Positions 45,302 through 58,529 of a DNA stretch of 64,000 nt are shown here, one piece after another (the stretch's first letter is position 1; the number at the start of each line of letters is the position of its first letter). Location: the NCBI GenBank assembly GCA_033032175.1, contig CM065311.1, positions 8,611,190-8,675,189 of the forward strand, read 5' to 3'. Both the position numbers and the translations under genes were made by a program. Origin of the DNA: Saturnia japonica. Taxonomy: Eukaryota > Arthropoda > Insecta > Lepidoptera > Saturniidae. The notes under the pieces were generated by a model. That model was not told the origin of the DNA. It searched no databases and saw nothing but the letters and a program-made list of their open reading frames with translations.

Positions 45302-46433
45302 TCCATACTATTATTATAAATGCGAAGGTAACTATCTGTCTGCCTGTCTATTAGGTATGCACGCATAAACTGCTGAACCAAATTTGATGAATTTTGATAT
45401 AGAGATAGATTGGACCTTGGTAAAGGGATAGGCTACTCTTTGTAGCGAAAATAAAACTTTAAGAGATAAAAGTTTGTAAGAAAAAAATGTGCGAACACTA
45501 ATGCGCATAGTACGGTTAGTAAAATAACTTTGGTTTTCACGCCAACTGGTTTGTTGATTTATTGACATTGATATACCTGTTGTAAATTATCTGGATTATA
45601 CATTTTTGCTACAAGCGAATTCTTTCACTTCTTCTTACATGCGGTGACCTCGACGTGATTTGAACAAACTTTCTGATTTTTTGTTAAACTTCAAACCGAT
45701 TTTAATAAGTTTTGGTAAAAAGCTACATTGGATCATGCAAAAGGACGCCATATGCTAAAACCCTATGATGTGAAAATAAAATTAAAGAGGTAAAAGTTTA
45801 CATTAAGAACCCATACAACCAATTTTGATAAATTTTGGAATAGATATATATTGCACCTTGGAGGAAGACATATGGTACCTTTTGTTGCGAAAATAAAACA
45901 TGAAGGGATAAAATAGGGGATGAAAGTTTGTATGAAAAACCCATCATGTCTCGAATTAGAGATATGAAAATTCTTATTTATGCTTTTGGTAAGAAAAAAA
46001 AGGGTTTCACGTTTTTCAAAAAACCTTCTTGCAAGCCGGTACAATAAGGTATGATTTTAAATATTTTTGTAGTTTTATTGGGACGATTAATGTGATGGAT
46101 TCATATTGGCGTATAATTACAACACCATACATATACACTTTGATAAACCCATCTATGATTTTCTTTTAGTTTATCGTGTTCCGAGATCATTCAGTGTATA
46201 TGCAGTAATATAGGTAGGGTAGGGTAGGTAGGTAGAGATCGCGACCACCATACACATAGTGATAAACACATCTATGACTTTTTGTTTGTAGTGTTTCGAA
46301 GTCAGCCGGTGTATATGCAGTAATAAAGCGAGGGGATAGGGATCGTGTCCACCATACACATAGTGAAAAAACCATGTATGATTTTCTGTGTTTTATTCAA
46401 TAATACGCAGACGAAGTTTCGAGTACCAGCTAC
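45302..46433 (+). mobile_element. Helitron-like element, 1132 bp, complete ends
   Basis: The element starts TCCATACTATTATTATAAATG after A45301 and ends GAGTACCAGCTAC before T46434 (CTAG changed to CTAC). Its start is shared with the inverted copy at 28758, and its end with the copy ending at 6813. CGAA/TTCG (46412-46421) can pair near the 3' end. The internal order is 'gtctgcctgtct', 'agagatagattggacc', 'caactggtttgttgatttattgacattgatatacc', 'gtggtgacctcgacgtgattt', 'aaaaccttcttgcaagccggtaca', then three ~100-bp units at 46120-46400. It lacks the THAP-like insert of the 28-kb copy. Non-coding. Confidence 0.65.
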
Positions 46434-48993
46434 TATAGTTAAAGCTTATAATAATTTAATTTTGGATAATGTAGAGATGTAGAGATCGCGTTAATTTCTG
46501 TGGATGACTGTTCACTATGGCTTTCCTTCTACTTACATAATTATTGTCTTTAATTGCACAGGTAGACCTTAGCCTTATTTTCCATAATTTTTCATCGTTG
46601 CATCTACTTTATATTAATGCATCAATTGATCTATAGCAAAAACAATAATTCAGTATAAAGTTACAATACAATTTGAACAGAAAGTTATAATTATAAGTTC
46701 GAAGAATTTAAACAGGTATGCGCGGTACTTTTGACGTCCTCGATTCTTTACGGCTTAATACTGTCTATAGGAAATAGACCCAAGAGTAAAGGTGGTAGGT
46801 ACAGGTACATAAAACTCTTGTGACAAAAAGTTTTTTTAATGAACCTGTCATAAATTTGGACAACAATATAAACTAAATCTACTACGAAAATAAGCTATTG
46901 ATATTATGGTATTATCTGTACAGCCTTCAGAGTTAATGGACTTTACTACACCGTGTTATAACAGGTTTTATTAATCCAATTTCCATCTATAAAATAATAT
47001 TACTTGTCAGAATTCCAAAAATCGAGTAAATATTTGTAAGTTGTAATAACTACGGAAATAATTTGATCCTGAACATAGAGTAGGTACTATTTCCCTTCAA
47101 TTATCGTTAATTTACATATTCCGTATGTTATCGTTTTCAATTCTTTGTAATGAGTAACAAATTCCTTGTTTTAATTACTGTTAGGTAATATTAGCACGTT
47201 GTAAAATTGAAACACCTCCCGTTGTTTCGTAACATCGCAACAGTTAACATTGAAAGTTTATAACAATTAGAACAGAAATGAACTAAAAACGAAATCAGTA
47301 GTTAGCACCATAAAAATCAATTTTTATATGTAATATAGTCACAAACTCTAAAGTTTTTTTAAATAATTATAACAACAATTTAAACTACTAGGGTGTTATT
47401 ATTCTAAGCTACTAGGATTCTTGATATTTGATTCATGTTTGTCATCACTTATCACCATCAGCTTTTCTATGTTCAACGCCTTTGATGATGCTCTATCTTT
47501 GTTCAGCATGTAACTTTCTATATTTCCGTTTCTTGACAACTGAACCCCATTTTATGGCAGTACAGACAGCATAAACAATGTCTCGAGCGGCGCGCGTAAA
47601 TTTGAGGTTATGTTAGTATTAATTCGACGCCCAACATAGATGAACGTGCTGTGTTGTGTTGCTCGCACCCGTCTGGACGTTTGTGCATTTGTTACGTCAC
47701 GGATCAATATTTTGTAGACATAAGTGCATGGTTGCAATACGATAATGCCCGCGCCATCAGTTTGCGTACATTAATTTTGATTAAAAAGTGATACACTCGA
47801 AATGACAGCCAAATTTGAAATAACGTTTCAACCGTCGTTCATCTGTTGAGTGAAGAATACGTTAATTTACTTTTTAAGGTTGGTATGAATTACTCTTAAA
47901 TAAATTAAATTATTATTTAGTCTATTTTAAAATATCGAATAATATTTTATTATAAATAAATTTTTGATTTAAGCTCTATTAAGTAGATTCTTTGATAAAG
48001 TATAATTAATAATTAAAAGTTTTTTTTCGATATTCGTGTTCTTCTTTTGCAATTATTTTATGTAGTTGAATGATATATATGTACATAATATTCTTTTTTA
48101 ATCTTAATTGTACGTTTGTTTCGAATGATAATTATGTAAATAATAAAGACTCATGTTGTTAAATAAATACAAGACCAGGAGACAGCAATTATATAGTTGT
48201 ATCAACAGAGTTATGAATTCAGTATAGCACTAGCAACTTTATCACTCTATGGATGTTGCAGTATTTAGACAAAATAACAATATTATAAGTATTCGATTTT
48301 AGTTTTAACCATTGGTCAAAAGTAAATATACGTAATTATTGTGTTCACAGAGCTAATTTAAAGTGATTGTTCCGTTCGTTTTATATACGTACCTACGTGT
48401 TTTAAATGGGTTCATCCGTTACAGCTAAAATGAGAATAATGTCAAAATCAGTTAATGATAAATTAAGTTAAAAATATTTTTTTATACGCTTTTCGATTAA
48501 CGTTCAGTGAAAAGTTGTGAGAAAAAATATTTTAAAAAAGTTGGTAGAAAAAATCATTGCACCGATGCGATGCCGCGATGCCGTGATGGTTTCTACGTCC
48601 CCTCGTACCTTAAACCCCCGGTTGTCACGCTCTGGCGGGCTAACATACAAAGCAATCAATTCACCCTACATTACCCTTATGGCAAAGGTATAAAAATTAT
48701 TTTACTATAACAAAACTATTTGTATAAATATATAGACACTTTAGATCCCCGTCCATTCATTCCACACCCTTTTTTATTATCTATACCGTATGCATGTTGC
48801 GGTCCAGTTGTTAGTTGCATTAAAATCCATTATACGATTAATCCTATGCATTGTTATGATACCCATTGTTATGTAAAATATCACAGAAGATTAAAAATTA
48901 TAATTTAGAATTTAACTGATTTCGCGTAAAAATAATCATATTATTACCTTTTTTTTATACAAAAATTAGATGAATAGTAATTACTTCTAATTA
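46434..48993. other. AT-rich gene-free stretch
   Basis: GC-richer patches at 47575-47760 and 48545-48690 contain short open frames without motif or good splice sites. Nothing else recognised. Confidence 0.5.
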
Positions 48994-49971
48994 TCTCTAC
49001 CTATACATAGTATAAAATGAAGTCGCTTCTCTCTGTCTGTCTACTATGTACCCTTAGATCTTTTTAACTACGCAATGGATTTTAATACGGTTTTCACTAA
49101 CATTAAAAAAGGTACTTGTATAGTAGAGAAAATTCATTTATTTATAATCAAGTCGTCAAGAAATGATTTTCGGACGCTTACATGGCTTACGATGGCTAAA
49201 CCTTACGAGGCATATCAAAACCATATATTAAAAAATTACATCTTCAAAAAGCATAGAGAAAAGTCCTCGATGGTATATGTCTATCTTCTAAGGTTGACTA
49301 GCAATAACCATTTTTACCTTCAACATAATCATTAAAAATATTACGTTATTTGCGAAGCTATTTTCACTAATTCGGTATTAATCTTTATCCAGATAAATTT
49401 AATAGTTAACTTGGGCATTTAATGTAGATTGAATATGACCTGTATAGTTTTCCATTTAAATGAATACCTTAGAAGATATCACGAATTCAAAATTCCTTTC
49501 AGCAAAACGATCGCGGTCGGTTGGCCGGTACTCCGCACCTATTATGTACAGCGCGACGCGAGTTAAGCTGAATGTTCGTAACTATGAAGCTACGTAATAT
49601 ACCATTACGCCTATATCCCTGAAGGGTTAGGCAGAGGTGTACACCCGCAGTTCACTCAGGATGTTTTAAGTTCCATGTAATAGAGGGCGACCCTATTGCC
49701 ATTAATAGCCAAACTCCGAGCTGATACTGAGAATTTCATAGAAAAACCCAATAACGCTTTGCTCATTCTGGGAATCTAACCTAGGAACTCGAGCATAGCA
49801 GTTGCGTTTAGGACCACCATGCTAATGAGGCAGTTATGAAGTTATGAACTATCAATAAATATTATAGCGATAAGTTTATAAAAGCCTTATTTAGAGTTCT
49901 AAATAAGGCTATTTAAACATAAAATACATCACTTTGAATTGTACCCCTGCGAAGCTGACGCGGGCCGCTAA
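48994..49971 (+). mobile_element. Helitron-like element carrying a SINE, copy 2
   Basis: The element starts TCTCTACCTATACATAGTATA after A48993 and ends CGGGCCGCTAA before T49972, satisfying CTRR|T. It is collinear with 10234-11234 over its whole length, including the antisense SINE at the same place. The 3' hairpin is weakened here (ACCCC versus CGGGC). Non-coding. Confidence 0.65.
49595..49855 (-). repeat. tRNA-derived SINE nested in Helitron-like copy 2
   Basis: The minus-strand B box is GGTTAGATTCC (49771-49781), one mismatch from consensus; the A-box region is 'tagcatggtggtcc'. The body matches the other two copies ('gaaattctcagtatcagctcgg', 'caatagggtcgccctctatt', 'cacctctgcctaacccttcaggg'). 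Confidence 0.72.
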
Positions 49972-52208
49972 TTTTTTATAAAAATTAACTCCAGGCATCA
50001 ATCAGCATTTAAAGCAGCGAATAATATGGACTATTTTAAAGTTTAATGAATGACGTATTAAAAAATTTGTCTTTCTGTTTGTATTTGTATGACATAAAGG
50101 CGTCAGTTGATACATGATCAAGGTATCAATAATATGTACATTAAGGGCAAGTTTTGAAAAAACTCTTAACATGAGCGAAGCAATACACTATTTCTTAACA
50201 TTCATTTTAAGAGTTTTTATTTATTAAAAAAAAGTTTGATACATTTTGACAATGTAGCCAGGATTACTTGTATTATATTAATTAACCGTTGTCGCGTTGC
50301 CCACGTCGCGTCCCGTCACTGCACACCGCCGCGCCGTCCCGCGCCGTCCCGCGCCGCCGCGTCGTGCTGTCTTTAATATCAACACCACTGGTTTTGGATT
50401 TCTCCTTGCATCACCAAAAATGGAAACTTGGATTCATTATCGCTGACATGAACATGATCCGCCAATTATGGGCGGAGGTGTGGGCTGAAAAATTAGAAAT
50501 AACACCGTAAATAAGTATCGAGGTAAAATGATATTTTGTTGATGATCTCGAGAACTGAGCCCGTTACCTCAACCGGACAATCATCGCGCAACCCCAAATA
50601 CTTACAGTCTTCATTGCTTTGAGCACCTTTTTATACTCTTATGATACAACATGTTTATCGACTTCATCATGTTACCCTAACCTCGAAAGTCAGAATGTAA
50701 GAACGATTTAATTATACAATGTAATCGATTCAAAAGATAAATAATTTAAAATAAACTAACTGGTCTAGCAAACGTTATTCAGCCCTTTCCGGCAGTTAGT
50801 TAATAAATGGTTTTAATCTGTGTTTATAATGTGTGTTAATCTTTGTTATTGTACATAAATAATTCTTAAAAACTATGTTCGTTTATTTACCTCAAAAACA
50901 TCGTCAAAGTTGGCTCGTGCGTCATAGTATAAAGCAAATGATCGACATGTTATTGTTTTCCTGGTTTGTTATTTGAACAGAGAAGATAACCGGGTGAGTC
51001 CACTCTTCAGACATAAGACGAAGTAACACATTGATTTTGAACCGCAAAAATTATGCAATTTATATTTTGTTCACGTACAACCAATTTATGACGTCTGGCA
51101 TAATTTACAGGCTCAGATGTTCAAACTTGCTGGAATAAACGTAAAAAATAAGAAATAATTATTGTTACAAATAATTTCCATTTGGGAATGTTGTCTTTCT
51201 TGAACAGAACTACATTTGATAGAGAAATCAATTTTCTTGTATTGATTTTAAATTTCATGGAAAATTCAGAAGGAATGTATGAATAACATGTTTAAGATCA
51301 ATTCTATTCTTTTTGTAAGCGAATAATTTAAAAAAGGAAATATAATTACATTATGATTTAATTTTTACCAAAATATACTTAACTATTTGCAAAAGTATTG
51401 TAAATGTTTAAAAAATGTTATTCAACATCTTTATTTTGATTTTTGCTGAGTCCTTGACCTATTAAAACACTACCGCAAACGCAATAAAGGATAACATTCA
51501 CTAAACATTGCACCACATGCAACCTTACAATATTGTAAGCACAACGGATATAATAAATCCGCCATAAGAGTTGTCTAGAATTCCACCACAAGGCTCATGA
51601 AAAAACTAAAAATTTAATTGTTGTTCAGCTCGGATTAATGGCACTACATAATATAATTATACTAATTAAAATAAAGAAAATCTATATAATTAATCGATGT
51701 ATTAACTAAAGAAACTTGAAATTATTTATTTGTGTTTAATATAATAATTATGTGCAGATGAGTTTTTAAGCCAGATTTATCCGACAGCAACGTTATTCAA
51801 AGATTTTTGATAAAAGAAAATCAACAACAAAAGAAAACTAACAACATCGAACAAAAAGAAAATATTTATCTAGTTGCTACAATAAAAAAAAAACAATAAA
51901 CATGGATTAAAGTCATGTGAAGCTTGAAGACATTTCCAGAGAGACACAATTATTTTTTCAGTTTGTATAAATGAAAAATATACTAGAGACCTTTGAATAT
52001 TGGACAGTTAATCATTATTTATCGCTACTAGTCGTGAACCTAACATTCAGCGCGGGGAATGTTCAAGGCTAGCCACATACGAACCGATTTAAGTTCACTT
52101 AAACATCACTGATGATGCCAACTGCGTAAACGCATTTTCATACGTTTTACTCAGTGTGTTTTGCACGATAAAAGCTTTATTTTATTTTTTTAATTTTCAT
52201 TAGACTGC
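49972..52208. other. Mostly AT-rich gene-free stretch
   Basis: A GC-rich run of imperfect 'ccgcgccgtcc' units lies at 50320-50365. The 73-codon plus-strand frame across it (50289-50510) shows no motif. Nothing else recognised. Confidence 0.5.
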
Positions 52209-52400
52209 AAAAAAGGAGGGATTTATTTATCGAGCGGTATATAATATGTATGTATGTCTATTTCTTTTGTACGCTTTGTAGCCTAAGCGGTGCGGTGTGG
52301 TGGATTTTAGCATACGAGGTGTCGTTAGATTCGTATTAATTGTGTGAGTGACATAGACTATAATATTTAAGTACGACGTCTGGGAATCCTATTTGGAAAA
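52209..52400 (+). repeat. Dispersed repeat, copy 1 (pair with 61.2 kb)
   Basis: Shares with 61215-61400 the order 'aaaaaggaggg', 'gtatgtatgt', 'acgctttgtagcctaa', 'ggattttagcatacgagg', 'tgtcgttagattcgt', 'gtgagtgacatag' and 'gcctgggaa'-type text. Probably a transposon 3' part common in Lepidoptera. Non-coding. Confidence 0.6.
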
Positions 52401-52940
52401 CTATTTTTTTTAGTCGTGTCTTTTTTGCTGTCGTATGTTTTGATTAATTTTTTTAGTAGTGAGAGTCAGGAGTAAGGATCTTATCATATCGTCCTACGTA
52501 ACGCCTTCTAGACCATCAGTTTTTGTTGGTTAATATTTTTATTTCAGTAATTATACACATATTCGAAGGTAATTATTAGTATATGTGTAAATACAATAGG
52601 ATATAATTTAATTCAATTATTACACCTTACTATATAACACGAGCAAAATTAATACATATATTACGTTTATAGTTAGTAAATACTGAGTAAGTACGACGTA
52701 CCTATAATATATGTGGTAAGTAAGAAGAAATAGATATTTGTTATACGATAAAGATGTCACGCATTCTTGGTCTCCCACGCCAGATAGTGAATGACAGACA
52801 ACGTTGTCTGTTACGTGTGAGGACAGCATTCTAAAATAACTAAGTAATTAAACAATTCTGTCTTAAGTTTCTTTCGCTATATCTGAAAAATATAATAAAA
52901 ATAAACATATTATTATAATAAATACAAAATTATATAAAAA

Positions 52941-53152
52941 TCTCTTGTCACCGTGTTTGTTTGCACTCCTCCGTAAAGGCCGATTTTTATGTAATTTTTT
53001 ATGTTTATTTGGTGGATGTAAGAATAAGTCGTGAAATATATTTCATACCGCTAGGTGATTTTTATCTTCGGCGGATTACCGAAGAGATCCGAGCATTCCT
53101 CAAAAAATTGTATTTAACTATCTAGGCGAGGGAAGCTGCGGGCAACAGCTAG
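52941..53152 (+). mobile_element. Helitron-like element, 212 bp
   Basis: The element starts TCTCTTGTCACCGTGTTTG after A52940 and ends GGCAACAGCTAG before T53153. AGCTG (53134-53138) pairs with CAGCT (53146-53150) as a 5-bp stem with a 7-nt loop at the 3' end. Non-coding. Confidence 0.55.
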
Positions 53153-53309
53153 TATTATATATAAATAACAAGCACAATGAAGGAATATTATTACAATATT
53201 ACAATTTATAAATAAAAACTAAAAAGCGAAATAAGTTTATCTAAATAATGCTAAATCAGTGGACTCGAAGTATCGACTACTCGTACTGAACATAAGACAG
53301 TAAAAGTCT

Positions 53310-53765
53310 GATCGTCAAACAGCTAGGCCAATTCGAGGACGGTCATAATCTGTTTTAAAAATCTTTAGATGTACGTGTTTGTCTCTTTTTAGTGTCGGTC
53401 GATTCGAGAACTTTTTCCAGATTACCAGATTAGCTTCCATCCCACAATAAGTGACTTCGTTACAATAAACTTGTTGGGTACGCGTCACTTCCCTTCTGCG
53501 TGGCGGGGGGGGAAGGTGACGTTTCCCCGGTTTGGACGGGCGTTTTGTTGCGCCGGATGCCCGTCTCGTAGATTCTGTACGGATGCCAGTGGGTGGCGTG
53601 ATGTTAGTAGTGAGGGGGTCCGGGGGGTGCAATAATGCACGACCGCTTGAGGTGTCGGGTCTTCAATGAAAGTCGATATCTTCAATTAATTGTTCGCAGG
53701 ACGACCAAAGCTTTCTTCTCGTTGTTACTTGTTGCTTGTACTTGTAGACTCGTTGAATTGCACCG
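53310..53765 (-). other. GC-rich open segment, possibly LINE 5'/ORF1 relic
   Basis: The minus strand has a 105-codon open frame rich in Pro, Arg, Thr and Ser (TRRASGATKRPSKPGKRH, then LPPPPRRREVTRTQQ). It looks like the disordered basic N-terminus of a LINE ORF1, but no diagnostic domain follows. The upstream minus-strand text 'gagtctacaagtacaagcaacaagtaacaacg' has a 5'-UTR-like look. Product unknown. A Jockey 3'-end fragment is inserted at its 5' side. Confidence 0.3.
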
Positions 53766-53766
53766 T

Positions 53767-53869
53767 GCCCAATACGTTTAGAACTGACTACACTGTTAGC
53801 CTTAGGGGCCCTATCGTCAAACAGAGCCGCTGCGGCTTTTACAGCTTCACCGGACTTGGGCCCAATACG
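53767..53869 (-). mobile_element. 83-bp Jockey 3'-end insertion with target duplication
   Basis: The insertion is 53777-53859: 'actgactacactgttagccttaggggccct', an extra 'atcgtcaaacag', then 'agccgctgcggcttttacagcttcaccggacttgg'. It is flanked by the identical 10-mer GCCCAATACG at 53767-53776 and 53860-53869. The tail is only a short A/T stretch (TTTAGA). Its LINE homology starts at the same point, CCAAGTCCGG, as the 24.15-kb insertion. Non-coding. Confidence 0.83.
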
Positions 53870-55349
53870 GCCCCTCTTCGAGCTTAAGTAGTTCGAGGAA
53901 TGACCGTAAAGAGAGCCCCGTTTTATTTCGTGTTTTAACTTTAATTTAATTTCAGTTTTCGCTTTGGTTGCCCTGTTAAACTCTTTATATTTCTCTCATT
54001 ATATATCTTATGTACACATGTCATATATAAAAATGTTCCTCTTTGAATTACCTATCCATTACATATTAACTTATAATATACATTACGTATATATTCAGTA
54101 TATAAGCCAAAAACAATGTAATTTACGGGCGGCATCACTGTTTTCCGTTCGTAAAATCTCTATAATATTTGATATACTTACTCTATCGGCTTACTCTATG
54201 CGTTAATCTATTCTATATTAGTTATATTTTCACATATGTGACACACAATACATAATGGTTTATATACATCCTAATATATAACGTGCAACTAGTAATGTAG
54301 CGTATTCGCTTACATTTCTCTATAATATTGTCTGTATTAATCTATTTTATCGTAACACATAGTATATAACACGTAAACACAGTAATATCATATAATACCC
54401 TAACCTAAGACACGAAAATAACTGTTCTGTCGCCAACAAAACTGTTACAAGCATTCCCGGCAGAACAATCAAAATGTTGTCAAAAATAATAAAATTATAT
54501 CATATTTATCCTGGATTTATTTACTTGTATAAAAATTAGTTTAAGAAGCAATATAGATATATACTTATACACATACATAGTATAATTTTGAAATACATGT
54601 TTATGTAATGTCCTTCAATTCTTTATAAAATAACAAGAATTGCATTTAGGCAGTGATTTTATTATAAAAAACCTGGAAGGAGAGTTAACAAAACTATTGG
54701 ATGGACGTATATTATACATAATATTATATCTGATACAAAAAAAAAACTTGGCCTTACAATAAGCTTTACCTAAAATTGAAATCAATACTGATACCGAATG
54801 ATAAAACATAAAAATTCATTAATTTTAAAATAATAAACAATTATTTAATTACTGTGTCAAGCTTTGTATTTTATGTTCAAAAATACAAATAAGTATAATT
54901 TGTTTACATTGACAGCTCCGAATATTATGAGCCACCTACGCTTGATCTCGATTAGTGCCCACGTAAAAATTATTCTATTTTGAATATTTTCCTTATGCCA
55001 GCTCGGTGAATGAATGAAAATAGTATTAATAATAAATATATTTATCTGAGACTAATTTCTTAGAATTTTCAATAATTACCTCTATAACTAAGCTACTTGC
55101 GATCGAATATTCTACATACTTAACTAAGATTATTTAAAAAAAATATTATTTTTTATTTCTACAGGTCATGACGTGTTTTTTTTTGTAAAGCCTGAATCTT
55201 CGTAGTTTAATACCTATTATTCTTTGAGCTCTCACATTTCGCATCTGATTAAGTGCTTTATTGTTATCGCGTGGAAATTTGTTTGAAAGAAAATTTATTT
55301 AAAAATTGAATGAAACGACACGTGAATACTCTTTTTTTTTATCCTAGCA
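53870..55349. other. AT-rich gene-free stretch
   Basis: Nothing recognised. Confidence 0.5.
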
Positions 55350-55620
55350 CGGCAATATGACTGTACTATACCTGATGGTGAGCACAGAGCAAATCAAAAA
55401 CATCGTTGACCACCCTAGGATATACAATCCATCGTCTGCCGTCGCCGTCATGACGGTCTGCTCAAGTGCCTCTTCGTGCTATGTTTGAAGACTACATGCT
55501 GTAGGAAAAAGGAAACACACTGGCCCGGAGATAGTTCCATGTAGCAAATTTCTTTGTATGTGCCGAGATGGAGGCTACCGTAAAGCTGTGGCTCCGGAGA
55601 CCAGTGTGTGGTTCTGTTAT
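55350..55620 (+). repeat. LINE-derived 3' repeat, distant copy
   Basis: A GC-richer segment opening with 'gcacggcaatatgactgtactatacctgatggtgagcac' and containing 'acactggcccggagatagttcc'. It follows the general plan of the repeats at 5.4 and 7.1 kb but is much diverged. No ORF with motif. Confidence 0.35.
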
Positions 55621-56327
55621 GGAAGGGAGAAGTGAGAATTAAGTTGAACTTTAAAACAGTCGCCATGATTTTCTGGTAGTTATCTATAACTTAACTTTTT
55701 TTTAAATATTTATGCATGTCATAAACTGGGTCATTTTTCAGTGAGAATAATTTATTTGTTTATAAAGATGTGACTTTACTTAAGTTACACTGTAAATATA
55801 ACCACAAATTCATTACTACAAATAGTACCTACTTATCAAGCTTACCAGCTTATAGATAATTGTTATTTTAAATAAAACGGACTGAATAGTGAATGTCTGA
55901 TGATATCATTATTAAAATAGTGATGTTTTCGCACTTACATCCGTTTCCATTGTTCTTATTAGGGTTAACGTCATTTCAATTTTAAATACCTAATATGATC
56001 ATAGCACTATTACACAGAGTACATTTGTATAAAGGAGCATTATTGCAAACCGATACTCAATTAGCGGCTCAGTCTGGATCTTATGTGTTATAAAGGTTAG
56101 CTTAATAGAAAAAAAAGTTCGTAAATGAAATGAAAAATCGTTTAGATGACGCCGAGATGCGAATGATGATGATGTGTTTGGTGTAACGAGAATAGATAAG
56201 AATAGTTATGAGTGGGTAAGTACAACAGAGGAAGTATTGAAATAGTACCACCGATAGAGAAGTTAAGAAGTAGTAGGTTAACGTGGTGTGGACATGTCAC
56301 GGAGAAAGGTAAAACTTATAATGCTTT

Positions 56328-57830
56328 TTTTTCTATCTGAATATACTGTTAGCCTTAGGGACCCTGGAGCCTCTGACGGCTTTTACAGCTTCACCGTGGC
56401 TTGGAAGCGAGTGCTGGAGACACTCAGCCGCGAAAGCAGGGCGACATGCGCAAGAGTGGCAAAGTGGCTGGATCTCCGCTTGGCCTGTTGCCGCGATTGC
56501 AAATAAGTCTCGATCTTACTAATTCCCCATCCGTAGAATTCGAGTTAAACTAACATTTACATATATGGAAGGAAGGAACACGTGTATATGTATTTAGTAA
56601 TCTGTCAATTTTTGCCTACACTAACTAGTACAAAAAGAGAAAAAAAGGTCCTTTACAGAACCTATGTACCTGTGTAGTGTGCACAAGTGTGGGGTGCAGT
56701 GTAATGGTGTCTGTGGGTAGCTAGTGAATGCAAGTGCAGTGTCACTTGTATCACGTCAGCGGCTGCTAGACTCAAGGGCTCCACACCGAGGGAAGGGACC
56801 TCGGCTTGAGTAGCCGCAGGAGAGGGTGGATTTGGCGGGTGGACGTGGCGAATGTGTGGAAGCGAAGTTAACTGTGCGTCCCCTGCGGAGGGAACGGAGG
56901 TTTCGCGGGTGTAGGCGCGAGCACGCTTGGTTTCTAGAGATGGTTGTGTAGATTCGATGCCTCGATATCAACATCGGAATTGATAAAAATGTTCCGCGGT
57001 CGGCGTTTTATCCTCGTAGCGTCAGGGACTGGGTTGTAAGTCGCGGCGGCTTTCACCAACGGATTCGCGTGATTCGACACAGTGTCGAAATATGATCTCG
57101 CAAAGGACTTACGTACGATTCGAGCGAAGGAAATTCCATATCTCTATGGAGTTCTACGTTCCGAACATGCCATGGGGCATCGACTAAATGATGTAAAAAT
57201 TTATTTTGAACTCTTTGCAATATGGTAAAATTATATTTGGACATAATATGTGCAAATGTGGCGTAGCTATATATTAGGATCGGGCGGACACATGTCTTAT
57301 ACAGTGTATTATACGGACATTGCAATGAAATTAAGTATGTTGTTGAGGGTGACACACAGATATTTAGTCAGGGTGGCGGCCCAAGGGATTGGGATACCGA
57401 AAACCGGAGTGGTTCAAGTGTATTTCGTAGTAGTCCGGGAGTAAAGACAATCGCGGCAGTCTTTTCGACGTTAATAGCTATGCGCCATTTACGAAACCAT
57501 CTCCTGAGAATGATTATGACGCGTTGGATACGTGCTCTAAGTTGAAGTCTGTTTCTAAGTGCGGCGTAGATGACTGTGTCGTCAGCATATGAACCTGTCT
57601 GAACGTTGGGGGAAGCGGGATATCAATGATGTACAGATTTAACAGACAAGGTGCCAAAATGTAACCTTGCGGAACACCTGAGCGTATAGGGTGTGGTGTG
57701 GAGAGTACACCTTCCACCCGGTAACGGAACATGCGGTGGGTGAGATAGTCGCGGATAATGTGAACTAACCTATCTGGGACTTGTAGTTGGTGTAACGTGT
57801 GTACTAATTCGGTCATATTGTGCCAACTTA
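56328..57830 (-). mobile_element. Jockey-type LINE, 5'-truncated broken copy
   Basis: Minus-strand copy of the 38.5-kb family with a short poly(A) (poly(T) at 56328-56335), the full 3' UTR (to about 56790) and part of ORF2. The 5' break lies just after the VWH of the RT motif (WHNMTELVHTLHQLQVPDRL at about 57820). 'aaaggtaaaac' at 56306 and 'aagggtaaaaag' at 57838 may be remnants of a target duplication. Confidence 0.85.
56760..57825 (-). pseudogene. Jockey ORF2 pseudogene (partial RT)
   Basis: Readable minus-strand blocks, in order: PDRLVHIIRDYLTHRMFRYR and GVPQGYILAPCLLNLY; then in other frames the YADD region ('catatgctgacgacacagtc'), 'ctacgaaatacacttgaacc', and YKTCVRPILIYSYATFAHIM. Next come APWHVRNVELHRDMEFPS and the C-terminal NLRSLRRGRTVNFASTHSPR. 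Several frameshifts and stops separate them. The first catalytic Asp block (FFDVAKAFD) is missing because of the 5' truncation. It cannot give an active enzyme. Confidence 0.82.
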
Positions 57831-58529
57831 GATGGGATAAGGGTAAAAAGAAGAAATAAACATCGCTATTTTTTATAAAATTTGTTATAAGAGACGCGTC
57901 TTGTATCCAACTTCAGAGAAAAAGTTCCGCAAATATTCTATGTACATTGTAAAATTATGATCACTAATATAAGTTTAATTTATGCATAAATAACACTTTT
58001 AAGTAAACACATCACCGAACTAGTCATAATAATTATTGTGATAGACATAAAGTTCATGTTTATTTAGTAAAAAAAATTCGAATCAAATAAAATTCGTATA
58101 ATCCAGGTCATGACAAGGCACACTTATGGGCTTAAAAATTATCACCGGTTCGGAAAATATCCTGATAACTATAATCGCGAGAAGATTCGACAAGACGACG
58201 GACTTATCATATAGAAAGTTAAACAAAACCATTTGATTTTTATACACCTATTATATGAACTATACAATTTTGCAAGACTATATTATACTGCCACGTTACC
58301 TATTTTATTATTAATACCCTTTTATTAGCTTCATAAATATGTATGTATGTAACGGAAACTTTGAATATGATTTTGACCCCCTTGAAAACGTTGGATTAAC
58401 TCGAAATTTGGCATACTTATCAAGGACTGATGACAATTCAATATTACAAACAGTTAGACCCGTTATACCTTACTAGGATAATCAGGATTAGTGAAAATCC
58501 AACTAGAAATGAAAAATAAATAATAATAA
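57831..58529. other. AT-rich spacer
   Basis: No gene recognised; the text 'ccccttgaaaacgttggattaactcgaaatttgg' may belong to the outer part of the foldback element that follows. Confidence 0.4.

Noticed and set aside
50289..50510. 73-codon plus-strand frame over a GC-rich tandem
   Set aside because: The first half is an imperfect ccgcgccgtcc repeat and the remainder shows no domain.
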